A DNA stretch of 64,000 nucleotides from positions 179,070,927-179,134,926 of the forward strand of contig CM062295.1 in the NCBI GenBank assembly GCA_031216915.1, read 5' to 3'. Positions 44,380 to 56,834 of the stretch are shown here, in pieces (position 1 is the first letter of the stretch; each line of letters opens with the position of its first letter). The notes under the pieces are model-generated. The model searched no databases. It was not told the origin of the DNA and saw only the letters and a program-made list of their open reading frames with translations. This stretch comes from Pictodentalium vernedei. Taxonomy: Eukaryota > Mollusca > Scaphopoda > Dentaliida > Dentaliidae. Position numbers and translations under genes: made by a program.

Positions 44380-46250
44380 AGCTCACCTGACTGAAAGTCA
44401 GGGTGAGCTTTTCTGATCACTTTTCGTCCGTCGTCCGGCGTCCGTCGTCCGGCGTGAAGGTGGTGTTTGGGTCTTTTTCTTCCAAACCACTGGCCGCATG
44501 TTAATGAAATTTCATGTGAGTAGGGGTTATATAGCGGCATTTTGATTTTTGGGCAAATTAGGTTTCGGCTCATATTGAGCAGAGGGGTGGGGCAAAAATG
44601 CTCCAATTCTTAAAAAATCTTCTTCTCAAGAACCAGCAATAGCAGAGACTTGATATTTGGTATGCAGCTTCCTTTTGAGGTGTAGACTCAAGTTTGTTCA
44701 AGAGAAGTTTGTAGGTCTATACTTGGCGATGTTATGGGAGGAGCAAAAATTTTGGCCCCACCCCAAATTTCTATTTTTTAAACCGAGAGGCCAATTTGAA
44801 CCAAATTTTATGTGAGGGCTTATTGGGTCATAAGTACCTAATTTATGCAGAAATTTTTTTTCCTGTAGCCCCGTGGGAACCACAGGAGCTAAAAATAGAA
44901 AAAAATTAAAACGCCTATATCTCAAAAACTGCACGGCAGTGAGAATTTTTATTTGGTGTGAAGCTTTCTTGGGACCAACAGAAAGGATTGGTAAAAAAAA
45001 ATTGCTATCGGTTTTATCATAGGGTACTTTTTCGGGACTCTGAAAAAGTGCTGAGTCAGTATTTTTTAACACAGTAGGCAATGGGAAAAAAATAAAGAAT
45101 TGTTTTCTTCCAAACCACTGCTCTAAAAGCTTTCATATTTTACATATAACATCTTTGGAACATTGATTCACATATTTGTAGAAATCAAATTCCTCGGTCC
45201 ATATTTGGGTTCCCTATGGGAACCCAAATGTTCAAATTAGTGCAATATGAGGGATATATTTTAAAAATCTTCTTCTTCGGATCCACAAATGAGAATCTTT
45301 TGATATTTGCTATGCATCATCCTTAGGGGGGTGAGATTGATGTTTGTTCAAGCCAAGTCCCTGAGTTCATATTTGGACTCCCTTTGGGAACCCAAATTGT
45401 AACTTAGTGCAATACGAGGTATATTCTTTTAAAATCTTCTTCTTCGCATCCACCGGTCAGAATCTTTTGATATTTGGTATACAGTATGCTTAGGGAGGTG
45501 AGATTCAAGTTTGTTCAAGTCAAGTCCTTCGGCTCATATTTGGTCTCCCTGTGGGAGCCCAAATTATAACTTAGTTCAATATGAGGAATATTCTTTAAAA
45601 AAAATTTTTTTTTCAGATCCACCAGTCAAAATGTTTTGATATTTGATGTACAGCATTCTTAGGGGCTGAGAGTGAAGTTTGGTAAAGCCAAGTACCTGGG
45701 TTCATATTTGGGCTCACTGTGGGAGCCCAAATTATACCAAAATTTTTATTTTCCAAACCAAAAAGTCGATTTGAACCAAATTTGATATGAGGGCTTATTG
45801 GGTCATAAGTACCTAATTTATGCCGAAAATTGTTTTCCTGTCCCCCACGGGAACTGCAGGAGCTAAAAAATTTTTTTCTTTTTAAATGCCCATATCTCCA
45901 GAACTACATGGCACTGAGAATTTTTATATGGTGTGAAGCTTCCTTAGGACCGGAAGAAAAAAATGGTAAAAATTTTATCATAAGGTTCTTTTCTAGGACT
46001 AAAAGTGCCGAGTCATCATTTTTTAACAGTGTAGCTAATGGGAATAACGTTGAAGAATCTTCTTCTCCCAAAACACTGCTTCAGAAGCTTTTATTTTTGG
46101 GCTCCCTATGGGAGCCCATGTATAACTTAGTTCAGTATGAGAAATATTCTTAAAAAATCTTTTTTTTCTGTTACTCCTGTCAGAATCTTTTGATATTTGA
46201 TTTTTGATTTTCTTAGAAGTGGCAAATTGAAGTTTGTTCAAGTTCTGCTT
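44380..46250 (+). mobile_element. Element H copy 2, 3' end missing
   Basis: Starts with the stem-loop AGCTCACCTGAC-TGAAA-GTCAGGGTGAGCT and the H leader, then about nine degenerate repeats. It lacks the GTCAGGTGAG/GGCCCC hairpin 3' end and fades into a SINE-tail fragment near 46400. Confidence 0.65.
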
Positions 46251-46387
46251 TATTGATAAAATTGGGCCCAGTAGTAACCAATTCCTGCATTGAAAGCCCT
46301 GTAAAGTGGGCAGTGATAGGCATAAACGATTGACCAAACTTGATATTATAATTACGCCTCTGTAAGATGTAGCCTTTGATGCTGAAA

Positions 46388-46422
46388 GTGACCTTAAATT
46401 CCAATAAATAAATAGATAAATT
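46388..46422 (+). mobile_element. SINE tail fragment
   Basis: GTGACCTTAAATTCCAATAA plus ATAAAT repeats match the SINE tail only; upstream sequence does not match the body. Confidence 0.5.
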
Positions 46423-46617
46423 ATTGAGTACCCAATATGGGTATCTAACATATGAACACTTTGGGTTACTAAGTAGGGTAAACAATTTTATGTTGAAAAA
46501 CTGATAACAAGGCAGAATCCCTTGTTTAAATTATACATGACTACTTTGCGGTAATGACAATCTAAAAGTACAGTATCTTGAAAAGACTTTGTGTTGTTTT
46601 TTATTAGTTCAATTTTT

Positions 46618-47780
46618 AGCTTTTCTTGACAAAGTCAAGCTATGCTATTGTCATGGGGCATGCGGAAGTCTGTGAGTCTGTCTGTCCACAATTTGTTCGG
46701 CACAGGCTATAGGCCATAGTTCTTATCTATCATCACCAAATTTGAGATGCATGTTCGCGTTGGTGTCTAGATGAGATCGTCATATTTTGGTTATGACTGG
46801 CTGCTTACATTGGCTGCTGCAGCAGCCATCGTGAATTTTGTATGGCGCAGCCTACAGGCCGTAGTTCTCATCTGATCATCACGAAATTTCATCTGCATAT
46901 TCGGGTTGATGTCCAGATGAGAACGTCCTATTTTGGTCTCAGTTGGCTGCACACAGTGGCTGCTGCAGCAGCCGCAGTGTGGGTTGATTTTAAAAATTGT
47001 TATCTTACGCAAATTTCTTGAAATTTGGCAGGTTGTCTTAGATTGATGAGTAGATGAGACCTTCCTATTTTGATCGTGGCTGCCCCCAGGGTGGGTGAAT
47101 TGAGGGGTGAAGTTGTTTTATCTTATTTTTGTTATACCACATTTGGATGAAAAAGACAATAATACGCTGAAAGAAATTGTCTTTGTGTGGTGAATGTAAT
47201 ATGATATTTCAGGCATGTAGGACACTGTTATGACTGCGAGTGTTTAGATCAGCAAGTACATTTTAAATGTGTATATATTTTGCCCACTTGATGAAATTTG
47301 ATATGCAAGTTGTTTTTTTTTTTGTTTCAACCATGACTACTTTTCCTAAAGTTTGACTTCAAATCCGCCAATGGTAGCATGGCTGCTTCAGCCATGATTT
47401 TTTTTCTCCCAATTTCAACGAAATTTCATATGCAGGTTTAGTTTTATCAGTACTTTTCATAATGGTTGGCTTCAAATCAGCCAATGGTAGCATGGCTGCT
47501 GCAGCTGTGTCATTTTTCTTCCAATTTTGACCAACTTGGTCTGAGATGGGTAGTTTCACTGGTAGATTAGCCTTGAATGGGGTCGAAAACTAAAAGTCAA
47601 CCAATGTAGCATTGCTGCTTCAGACATATATTTTTCACTCCAATTTTAATGGAATTACCAAAAAAAAGTCAATAATTATGGCGCAATTTACTTAAATGTT
47701 ACGTAAGTTAAGTAATTATAACATTACTCTTAGAAATATACCATAAGATCAAGATAAGCTACAGTGTCATTGACACTTTC
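46618..47780 (+). mobile_element. Satellite-bearing element G-prime
   Basis: Ends like element G (AGCTTTTCTTGAC-AAA-GTCAAGCTATGCT at the start; AAGATAAGCTACAGTGTCAT then GACACTTTC at the finish), but the body differs: units contain AATGGTAGCATGGCTGCTTC and ATTTCATATGCAGGTT. A sister family with the same termini and a different internal repeat. Confidence 0.6.
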
Positions 47781-48959
47781 GAAACTGCACTGGTAAAGGG
47801 ATTAACACAACATTGAATGCAGTTGGGACCCAAGCCATGTCAATATCCTTGTCAAATTACGCCTGGATGTCAAATTGTATACTGATCAATCCATAAATGG
47901 TGAGACTATAGCATAATAAAAAGCCATGTAGAAACTGCACTTTTAAAAGTCTACGCAACATTGCATGCTTTCGGGACCCACCCATGTCATTTTTCGACTC
48001 CTCCCATGGGCCAACTTTGTTTGGGGCCAACCTCTCCCTTGGGCCAACTTCTTTTTCGGGTTGTCTTTGTTTTGGGCCGACTTCTCTCGTGGGATGACTT
48101 TGTATGGGGCCGACTTCTCTTAATAATAATAACTCTTTGGCCATCCACTGATTTGTGGCTGTTCTCATAAGAGAAGGCCATCATTCCCTCTGCCCCTCAC
48201 CCCCTCCTCTCCTCCCAGCATTCAGATATAAAGTGTTTAATAGTGTCCCTCACTTCCCCTTTTTCAACTTCTTCAATCAGATCAGCACTCCTACCCTGTC
48301 CCTCGTGTCCCCCCCCCCCCCCTCAGCCATCTATCCTTTGTTTCTCCACCCCATTTCTTTATTATTCTTCCAGTAAATTTTAATCTATGAGGTATATACT
48401 ATGGGCATTCCAAGAGAAAATGTCCCAGGGTCTTCACTACTCCAGAGTGCCACATTTGGCATCCCTTTTCCCCATCTCTCCCAATTTCCCCCCTAAGCTC
48501 CAGTGATCTTGATCTCAGTTTGAACAGTAGTGACCCCCAAAGGTGCCATCTAGGTACTTTTCAAAGTTCTTTATATTGTAACCCCTGCAGTGATCTTTTC
48601 ACGCTAACTCCTGCTCGCCAGTTTCGATTGCAGTATATGCTCAACCAGCCTGGAAACCTCATACATGCGTCTTGTGGGCCAATTTGTTTTGTGCTGACTT
48701 CTCTCGGGGATCGACTTTGTTTGGGACGACTTCTCTTATGTTCAAAAACATGTGGTCAAATGACTTTTTAAAAGACCCAAAAGACCCGGATCCTCACACC
48801 TAATTTTGGTAAACATGGCTTCCCCAGGAATTAGGCACGGCAATAGGCAATGTAGTTGTTAAACATGCAGCAATCTAGCATGGGTTCTACCACGATATTG
48901 CCGATTGTCGAGGCTAATTTTGATAAACATGGCACCCCAGGCAACTTGTGGTATTTATT
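47781..48959. other. Non-coding; pyrimidine-rich and GGCCGACTTCTCT repeats
   Basis: Short repeats like GGGCCGACTTCTCTCGTGGG-ATGACTTTGT occur at 47995-48120 and again at 48690-48745, reminiscent of the minisatellite at 2203. A C/T-rich stretch fills 48180-48360. No gene recognised; the 103-codon minus frame (47857-48168) is translated from these repeats. Confidence 0.5.
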
Positions 48960-51900
48960 AGCTCACCTGACTTTCAGTCAGGAGAGCTATAGTGATCACT
49001 CACCGTCCGTCGTCCGCCGTCCGTGAACATGGTGTTTGCGTCTTCTCCTCCCAAACCGCTGAAACAATTTAATTGATATTTGAGATAATAGTTTATGACA
49101 TCGCAATTTGATTTTGTTCAAATCAAGTTGCCCCGCCCGTGTGTAGGGCCACACCCAAAAAGTGTGCTGAAATCTTAAAAAATCTTCTTCTCATGAACCA
49201 GCAGTAGCAGAGACTTGATATTTGGTGTGCAGCTTCCTTTTGAGGTGTAGACTCAGATTTGTTCAAGAGAAGTTTGTGGGGCTATACTTGGCGTCGTCAT
49301 GGGAGAGGCAAAATTTTTGGCCCTGCCCAAAATTTCTATTTTCCAAACCGAGAGGCTGATTTGAACCAAATTTTATGTGAGGGCTTATTGGGTCATAATT
49401 ACCTAATTTATGCTGATTTTTTTTTTCCCCGTAGCCCCATGGGAACTGCAGGAGCTAAAAATAGAAAAAAATTAAAACGCCCATATCTCCAAAACTCCAC
49501 GGCACCGAGAATTTTTATTTGGTGTGAAGCTTCCTTAGGACCAACAGAAAGAATTGGTAAAAAAAAATTGCCATCGGTTTTATCATAGGGGACAGTTTCG
49601 GGACATTGAAAAAGTGCTGAGTCAGCACTTTTTAACACTGTAGGCAATGGGAAAAACATTAAAAAATCTTCTCCAGATCCGGCAGGCAGAATCTTTTGAT
49701 ATTTGGTATGCAACATTGTGGGGTGGATCTGATTCAAGTTTGTTCAAATCGGCCCCCTGGGTTTATATTTGGGCTCAGTATAGGAGCCCAAATTTGAACT
49801 TAGTGCATTTCAGGCAAATTTCTTTGAAAATCTTCTCAAGATCCAGCAGGCAGAATCTTTTGATATTGGGTATGCAACATTGTGGGGTGGATCTGATTCA
49901 AGTTTGTTCAAATCGGCTCCCTTGGTTTATATTTGGGCTCACTATAGAAGCCCAAATTCGAACTTAGTGCATTTCAGGCAAATTTCTTCGAAAATCTTCT
50001 TCTCAAGATCCAGCAGGCAGAATCTTGTGATATTTGGTATGCAGCATCCTTAGGGGGGTGAGATTCAAGTTTGTTCAAGCCATGTCCCTAGGTCCATATT
50101 TGGGCTCTGATTCAAGTTTGTTCAAATCGGCTCCCTGGGTTTATATTTGGGCTCAGTATAGGAGCCCAAATTTGAACTTAGTGCTTTTCAGGCAAATTTC
50201 TTAAAAAATCTTCTTCTCCAGATCCAGCAGGCAGAATCTTTTGATATTTGGTATGCAACATTGTGGGCTGGATCTGATTCTATTTTGTTCAAATTGGCTC
50301 CCTAGATTCATATTTGGGCTCACTATAGAAGCTCGAATTTGAACTTAGTGCATTTCAGGCAAATTTCTTCAAAAAAAATCTTCTCCAGATCCTGCAGGCA
50401 GAATCTTTTGATATTTGGTATGCAACATTGTGGGGTGGATCTGATTCAAGTTTGTTCAAATCGGCCCCCTGGGTTTATATTTGGGCTCAGTATAGGAGCC
50501 CAAATTACTGCATTTCGGGCAAATTTCTTTGAAAATCTTCTTCTCCAGATCCAGCAGGCAGAATCTTTTGATATTTGGTATGCAACATTGTGGGGTGGAT
50601 CTGATTCAAGTTTGTTCAAATCGGCCCCTTGGGTTTATATTTGGGCTCAGTATAGGAGCCCAAATTTGAACTTAGTGCATTTCAGGCAAATTTCTTTGAA
50701 AATCTTCTCAAGATCCAGCAGGCAGAATCTTTTGATATTGGGTATGCAACATTGTGGGGTGGATCTGATTCAAGTTTGTTCAAATCGGCTCCCTGGGTTT
50801 ATATTTGGGCTCAGTATAGGAGCCCAAATTTGAACTTAGTGCTTTTCAGGCAAATTTCTTAAAAAATCTTCTTCTCCAGATCCAGCAGGCAGAATCTTTT
50901 GATATTTGATATGCAACATTGTGGGCTGGATCTGATTCTATTTTGTTCAAATCGGCTCCCTAGATTCATATTTGGGCTCACTATAGAAGCTCGAATTTGA
51001 ACTTCGTGCATTTCAGGCAAATTTCTTCAAAAATCTTCTTCTCCAGATCCTGCAGGCAGAATCTTTTGATATTTGGTAGGCAACATTGTGGGGTGGATCT
51101 GATTCCAGTTTGTTCAAATCGGCCACTTGGATTCATATTTGGGCTCACTATAGAAGCCCAAATTCGAACTTAGTGCATTTCAGGCAAATTTCTTTGAAAA
51201 TCTTCTTCTCAAGATCCAGCAGGCAGAATCTTGTGATATTTGGTATGCAGCATCCTTAGGGGGGTGAGATTCAAGTTTGTTCAAGCCATGTCCCTAGGTC
51301 CATATTTGGGCTCACTGTGGGAGCTTGAATTGTAACTTTGTTCAAAATGAGGAATTTTCTTAAAAAATCTTCTTCTTCAGATCCAGCTGTCGGAATGGTT
51401 TGATATGTGGTGAGTAGCATCCTTGGGGGTGAGGGGGGGATTCAAGTGTGTTAAAGCCAAGTCCATTGGTCCATATTTGGGCTCCCTGTGGGAGCCCAAA
51501 TTATAACTTAGTCAATATGAGGAATTTTTCTTTAAAAATCTTCTTCAGATTCAGCAGTTGGAATGTTTTGATATTTGGCATGGAGCAACCTTAGGGGGCT
51601 GAGATTCAAGTTTGTTCAAGCCAAGTCCCTTGGTTCATATTTGGGCTCACTATGGGAGCCTGAATGACAACTTAGTTCAAAATGAGGAATTTTCTTTAAA
51701 AATCTTCAGATCCAGCAGATGAATGCTTTTGATATTTTTTATGCAGCATCCTTAGGGGGGTAAGATTCAAGTTTGTTCAAGCCATGTCCCTAGGTCCATA
51801 TTTGGACTGATTGTGGGAGCTCGAATTGTAACTTGGTTCAAAATGAGGAATTTTCTTTAAAAATCTTCTTCAGATCCAGCAGTCGGAATGTTTTGATATT

Positions 51901-52180
51901 TGGTGTGCAGAATCCTTAGGGGTGTGAGATTCAGGTTTGTTAAATCCAAGTCCCGGGGTTCATATATGGGCTCCCTGTGGGAGCCCGAATTATGACTTAG
52001 TTCAGTATGAGGAATATTCTTTAAAAATCTTTTTTTAGATCCACTGGTCAGAATATTTGGATATTTGGTTTCAGCTTTTCTTAGGAGGAGCAGATGCAAC
52101 TTGTGGAAATCAATTCTCTGGGTTGATATTTAGGCTACCATGTCAGGTGAGCGCCCTCAGGCCCCCTGGGGCCTCTTGTT
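48960..52180 (+). mobile_element. Element H copy 3 (about 16 repeats), complete
   Basis: 5' stem-loop AGCTCACCTGAC-TTTCA-GTCAGGAGAGCT, leader, then about 16 units of about 175 bp (CAGGCAGAATCTTTTGATAT). It ends with the inverted arm GTCAGGTGAG (52142-52151) and hairpin AGGCCCC-CT-GGGGCCT then CTTGTTT. Blocks at 49680-50100 and 50395-50960 repeat in the same order, showing amplification of multi-unit segments. The 164-codon open frame at 50339-50833 is a repeat artefact. Confidence 0.75.
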
Positions 52181-52800
52181 TAAAAAAACTTTTGTTAAAA
52201 ATTTCATTTGAGTTTAACTTGGTTACAGAATGTTTATTCTGTATATCCCCATTGTTACGTCCTCACCCTTTGGGTATTTACGAGTTTTGGGTCTTGCATC
52301 TACCATCTGATGTATCGCAGTTTCTTCTGATGAAGATTCTGTCTTACATCGGATAGTTTAAAAAAATCTGTTACTGACTTCGGGCCGTGTTGTTCAGTGC
52401 CTAGCGTCTTGTTTCCAGTTTTTATAGCATTTTGTTTACATTGACAACGGTTACTTTCTGTAAGTAATTTCCTAGTCATTATGATGTTAGGTCTTTAATC
52501 AGATACATTATATACTCCGGAAGTGTAGCATTAATTTTTTAGAATCATGTAAAAAAATTTGTCCACACTTGGGCTTTTTGGGGATCCATTTGGGCTCATC
52601 GTTCCCTTTGGGAACATGGGCTCGTATAAAAAAATTTCGAAAATTTTTTTAGGAATTATTTTTAAAAATTTTTGTATTGGATTGTGTTATTATGTATCTT
52701 TGTCATATTATGATGAGGGTTAATGCGAGAACTATGGACTTGTAATTTTTAACATGATGAAAGAATATTTCTCAAATTGTTAGTCGAGGAAATCTTTCTC
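52181..52800. other. AT-rich leader of the following retroelement; no gene
   Basis: No open frame of note. It probably includes the 5' non-coding region of the DIRS-like element whose zinc-motif frame starts near 52811, but no terminal repeat could be shown. Confidence 0.35.
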
Positions 52801-52810
52801 CGACTCTCAT

Positions 52811-54988
52811 GTTTATTGTGTTTGCTGTAGTCAATGTTCTCGTACTAACACTTGTTCTGTTTGTGCCAATTGGGATGACAAACGTTGGAGATGTGTGTCA
52901 CGATATGTTGTTAGTGATGAGAGATCCATGCCTGCTCTCTCACCACAAGGTCACTCTGGTATGTCAGTTTTTTTTCAGAGGAACAAGAACATGGTGATGT
53001 ATCGGTGATACCGTCAGGAAGTGTGCTACCGTCGTCGCAATCTAACACAGAGCTAGCGGCAAAAGTGCTCAAGGAAATTAGACAAGGACCTAGATCACTG
53101 ATCATGGGATTTACATCCTTGTCGCCAGCTAGCTCGACCGGTGCTTCTATCACTCAGAATATGGGTGTTATGACACTGGGTATGTGGTCGAGGAAAGGAA
53201 AAAGGGTGTTGCGAGCACTATAATATCGGAACATGCTCACCCTGCGACGACGGAACAGAGGAAGCCAGTTAGTTATGCGGTCGGCTCGTCCAGGTCTTCC
53301 CGGACCATGAGTGAGAGAGGTCCCTCTCTCTTACAGCAACATCTGGGGCCTGATGTTGTTGTTCAGAACGATCGTCAGTCGGAGAATACGTCCACGCCTC
53401 CTGTCCAGGACGTTCCGTCAAATAGGCTGCCTGGGTCGGCTAGTCTATCGGCTTCTAGTTTGTCTTCAAAGCACACACGACCACACCTTGGCTATGTGAC
53501 TACGGAGATACAACCTGCATCGCTGAAGAAGGATTCGAGAAAGTCATGCCATCCAATAGCCAAGGAAATGAGGCCACATGAATTGGGACGTCCGCATAAG
53601 AGGAGTATGTCGGATATGCCGTCCCAGGAGCATACAGCGGCTAAGCTACATAGATCCGCTGCTCCTATGGCCTTGATTACAGACTTGCTGTCGCAAATAG
53701 CACAGCTCATCACAGCATCCCAGCAAGCTACAGTACATCCTACGACAGTTACCGACTTTGATCTGTTGGATGAAGCTGGGTCGGTACATTCCTCTGCTCG
53801 TTCAGATCGGGATGACCGAGACTCAAAACTGGTCCCGTCGGATGGTGAAAGGGAATTGAGTGAATTAGAATTTTCCCTTTTGGAGCAACACAAGGTAGCA
53901 ATGAATTTTATTCAGCAATACCTTCCAGATATTGTTCCACCGGACCAGAATGCTGTGACAAAGAATAAAAAACTGCTAGCGTCATTGGACTCCGATTTTT
54001 TTCGGCCTGGTTAAGGAAGATACACCAGTTTACCCGGTTCAGTCCAGTAATGTGTCTCGGACTTAACTGATAAATGACGCTATACTCAATCTATCCTCGG
54101 GACTGAGGAAAAGCAGTTTTTTTATCTACACATGCTCTAGATCTGCCGTTTATCAATAATAGAAATAAATTTAAAACGGCAGGTCAGGGTATATTGAGAG
54201 TTCCTTTGCGTTTGGACTTAGATTTGTCTTTACCCTTGTCTTTTTCTATTTCCTCGGATACTATGGATACAACGTTATTCTCCAGTAGAGCGAATCTAGA
54301 TGCTTTATCTTACGCAGATTACCTTACTAGAGCGTTAGCACAACGTCTCAGTGGAGAAGAATTCGAGGACGTTCGTACCTCATTAAGAGTTCTTTCTAGG
54401 GCTATAGCTTATTCTACGTATAACTCTGCCTTATCAGTGGCTAATTTAGAGTTAGTTAGACATGATACAGCCCTAGCGTCATCATCCCTGATGGATGTTA
54501 AGGTGAAAAACTCTCTTCGAGTCGCTCCGGTATCTGGTGACCTTCTCTTTGATGGCAAGCTTGCGTTGATCTATGATCAGGTCACTAAGAAAGCATCTGA
54601 AACTCTGCTTTTGAAATCAGCATCAAGTAAAACTGGTACAGCAGAGAAGGGTAAAGGAGGAGCTTCACGACAAAATATGTCCAAAGGAAGCTCCTATAGA
54701 GTATACAAGAAATCTTCAGGTAGTTACCCTAGAGGTCGTCAAAGTAGCGACTCAGGTAGGGGACGTGGGTCTGGCCGAGACTACCGTTCGGACGTCCCCA
54801 GGTCGGCAGGCCGAGGCACTGCACAGGGAGTGTGTAGTTTCTCTTCCCGTAGGCCTCGCAGGTCCAGGAAGTTATGGTCAGGATCTCTATTGCGGTCCTG
54901 TTGGTGTAAGACTGTCAAGGTTTCTGGTAAACTGGATTCCAATTACAGAAGACCTCTGGGTCAGAAGGGGTTATCTCGGAAGGCCTAA
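52811..54988 (+). pseudogene. DIRS-like element 1: Gag-like protein, frameshifted
   Basis: The first frame (52811) reads CVCCSQCSRTNTCSVC then ANWDDKRW, a cysteine cluster like the N-terminal zinc motif of DIRS Gag proteins. A frame change leads to 53184-54014 (276 codons, Ser/Pro-rich, ending ...NKKLLASLDSDFFRPG). After a further break, 54194-54988 carries the conserved helical part (YLTRALAQRLSGEEFEDVRT; NLELVRHDTALASSSLM) and an Arg/Ser/Gly-rich tail that probably binds nucleic acid. The order matches the Gag of element 2 (58784 onward), but the two are clearly different families. At least two frame breaks make it non-functional. Confidence 0.7.
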
Positions 54989-55327
54989 GGCTATCATTCC
55001 GAGAGAAACCATTCATTAACACGAAGTCCATGCGAGACTCAGCTTTCGACCAATCCTCAAAAAAGAGATTCCCTTCTATCCGAGTTAAAATCTCTTTTGG
55101 AGAAAGATGCAATAGAGGTCGTAGAAAACCAGGATTCACTGGGTTTTTACAGTCTCCTGTTCTTGGTGCCGAAGCCAGATGGCTCGCTCCGTCCAGTAAT
55201 AGATTTGAGCTGGATAAACAAATTGTGGCTCCAAACAAAATTTTATATGGAGACCATTCGATCACTAAGAGCGAGCATTCGGGTGAACAAAGGCAAAGGT
55301 ATATTTATATTTTATTTGAGCTTATAA
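54880..55327 (+). pseudogene. DIRS-like element 1: truncated reverse transcriptase
   Basis: The start VRLSRFLVNWIPITEDLWV (frame 3, about 54906) is the linker that begins DIRS reverse transcriptases and overlaps the end of Gag in another frame. After a stop near 55017, frame 2 continues with EKDAIEVVENQDSLGFYSLL, FLVPKPDGSLRPVIDLSWIN (RT fingers motif) and METIRSLRASIRVNK. Homology stops near 55290, before the catalytic YxDD, so palm, RNase H and recombinase parts are all missing. Compare the longer copy at 61160. Confidence 0.75.
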
Positions 55328-56268
55328 CTTATATAATTCTGTACTAAAGCATCCACCATGTACCGTGGATGGGGGTTTTGGACAGGTCACATGATATCCA
55401 CAATCAAAAGTACAGTCGTTCATGGTGTCTGATAATGTTAAATTCACTTGAACGATGGGTCGAGTCGCCTGTGGTACGAAACTGAGAGAGGATATGACAA
55501 CTTCTCAAACCGCGTGTCATTTTGTGGACGGAAAAGTCGTCCACAATGTTCATGCTCACTAAGTTTTCTAAAACATTCTTTCAGATATTTTTCATAAATA
55601 AATAGTTGTTACACGCTTTTGATTGTTCTCGGTCATTTGGAAATGCTTCCACATGACATATTAACCCATCAAGTGTACCACGTCAGATTTTCAATTCGTA
55701 GTAGAAACGGACAGGACATTGACCACTCGGCAGCATTATGAATGTGTGCCCCTCCAGGTTTATCGAGCTACCGCCGTCCCTGAGTGGGGTGGGTGGGGAA
55801 ATTTATTTAACAAAACATTGTCCACCACTCCAATACATGCAATCTTGTCATAGTTCAGCCGCCATGAGAGAATGCAGGTTATCAAGAAACGACCTCACAA
55901 AAATATTATTTGGGAAGATTTTCACATTAGGTGAAATGTTCCAAAAGAATGTGCGAGGTAAAGTTTATGGGTCTACCTTCCCACAAAAATGTCAACTCAA
56001 CCCATTCAGAGTTGAGGCTATTCGGTGATATGTTTTCAGTGCACTTCCATGTGAGCAAGTTGCATCAGAAATTAATTTATGGAGAGAACAAATAAAAAAC
56101 ATTGACAGTCATTCACGGTACATATTTTCGAAAATTTCCTCCGTATTTGACTTGAGTGAAATTGTGCCCTCAGAATAAGAATGATTGTGTGTGTGTTAAT
56201 CGAATTTCATGAAATAAGTCACATGTACATGTAATAAGGGGACTGAGATGGAATGTTTCACTCTATTA
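55328..56268. other. No gene seen
   Basis: AT-rich DNA after the RT truncation. An open frame of 96 codons (55738-56028) has no recognisable motif. Nothing else supported. Confidence 0.4.
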
Positions 56269-56379
56269 TCAGCTGGGTTAAAAATATCCCAAATCAACTG
56301 GGTTGAGTGAATATGAACCCTACTTAGTTCATATTCAACCAGCTCATTTGATTTGGATTCATTTTTAACCCGGCTAATA
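56269..56379. mobile_element. Hairpin MITE, about 110 bp
   Basis: AGCTGGGTTAAAAATATCCC-AAATCAACTGGGTTGA...TGAACC is mirrored by ...GTTCATATTCAACCAG-CTCATTTGATTTGGATTC-ATTTTTAACCCGGCT around 56322. Imperfect foldback. Confidence 0.7.
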
Positions 56380-56574
56380 TTAGACTGTAGTGACCAGGGT
56401 TTATCAACACATTGCACAGAGATATCAAACTTTGAAACTGCAAATACCTCTTATGATGCAACAAGAATTTAACCAATTTAATCTTGTTTGGCAGATCTTC
56501 AGCTCTTGTTAAGACGGAATTGGTTCAATTTCGTTAATCCTTAATACCAAATGTAACTACGAAAACTGGCCAGC

Positions 56575-56745
56575 AATATTTAAAAAATAACAATTTAATT
56601 TATTTTTGTCCCTAACACAAAGCTTATGACCCCTCATTGGAGCGAGCTTGTTCCAGTGAGATGCCATAAGATATGTTTTTGACAAAAAAACCTTTTCAAG
56701 ACTTGTCTGCAAAAGTCGTCTTCCTTTTGTGCCAGGTAAAGGGTT
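56575..56745. mobile_element. Diverged copy of the foldback MITE at 22855
   Basis: CACAAAGCTTATGACCCCTC and GCCATAAGATATGTTTTTGA are the decayed arms, with the loop GAGCGAGCTTGTTCCAGTGA; it ends GTAAAGGGTTAA. Same arrangement as 22938-23095. Confidence 0.55.
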
Positions 56746-56834
56746 AATTCACCAAGGATTTTTTCTCACAGTACACCATGATAACAGCGATTACAATAAA
56801 AATATTCATAAGCCGCTTGCTTCTTGCTTTCTTT

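Noticed and set aside
50339-50833. 164-codon open frame and similar frames in 49.2-50.8 kb
   Set aside because: Repeats of element H translated in one frame; the same peptide recurs and no domain is present.
55030-55347. 105-codon frame near the first RT
   Set aside because: Shadow of the RT frame that encodes the FLVPKPDG...RPVIDLS motif.
55738-56028. 96-codon open frame as a gene
   Set aside because: No recognisable motif, no homologous copy in the window and no splice context to support it.
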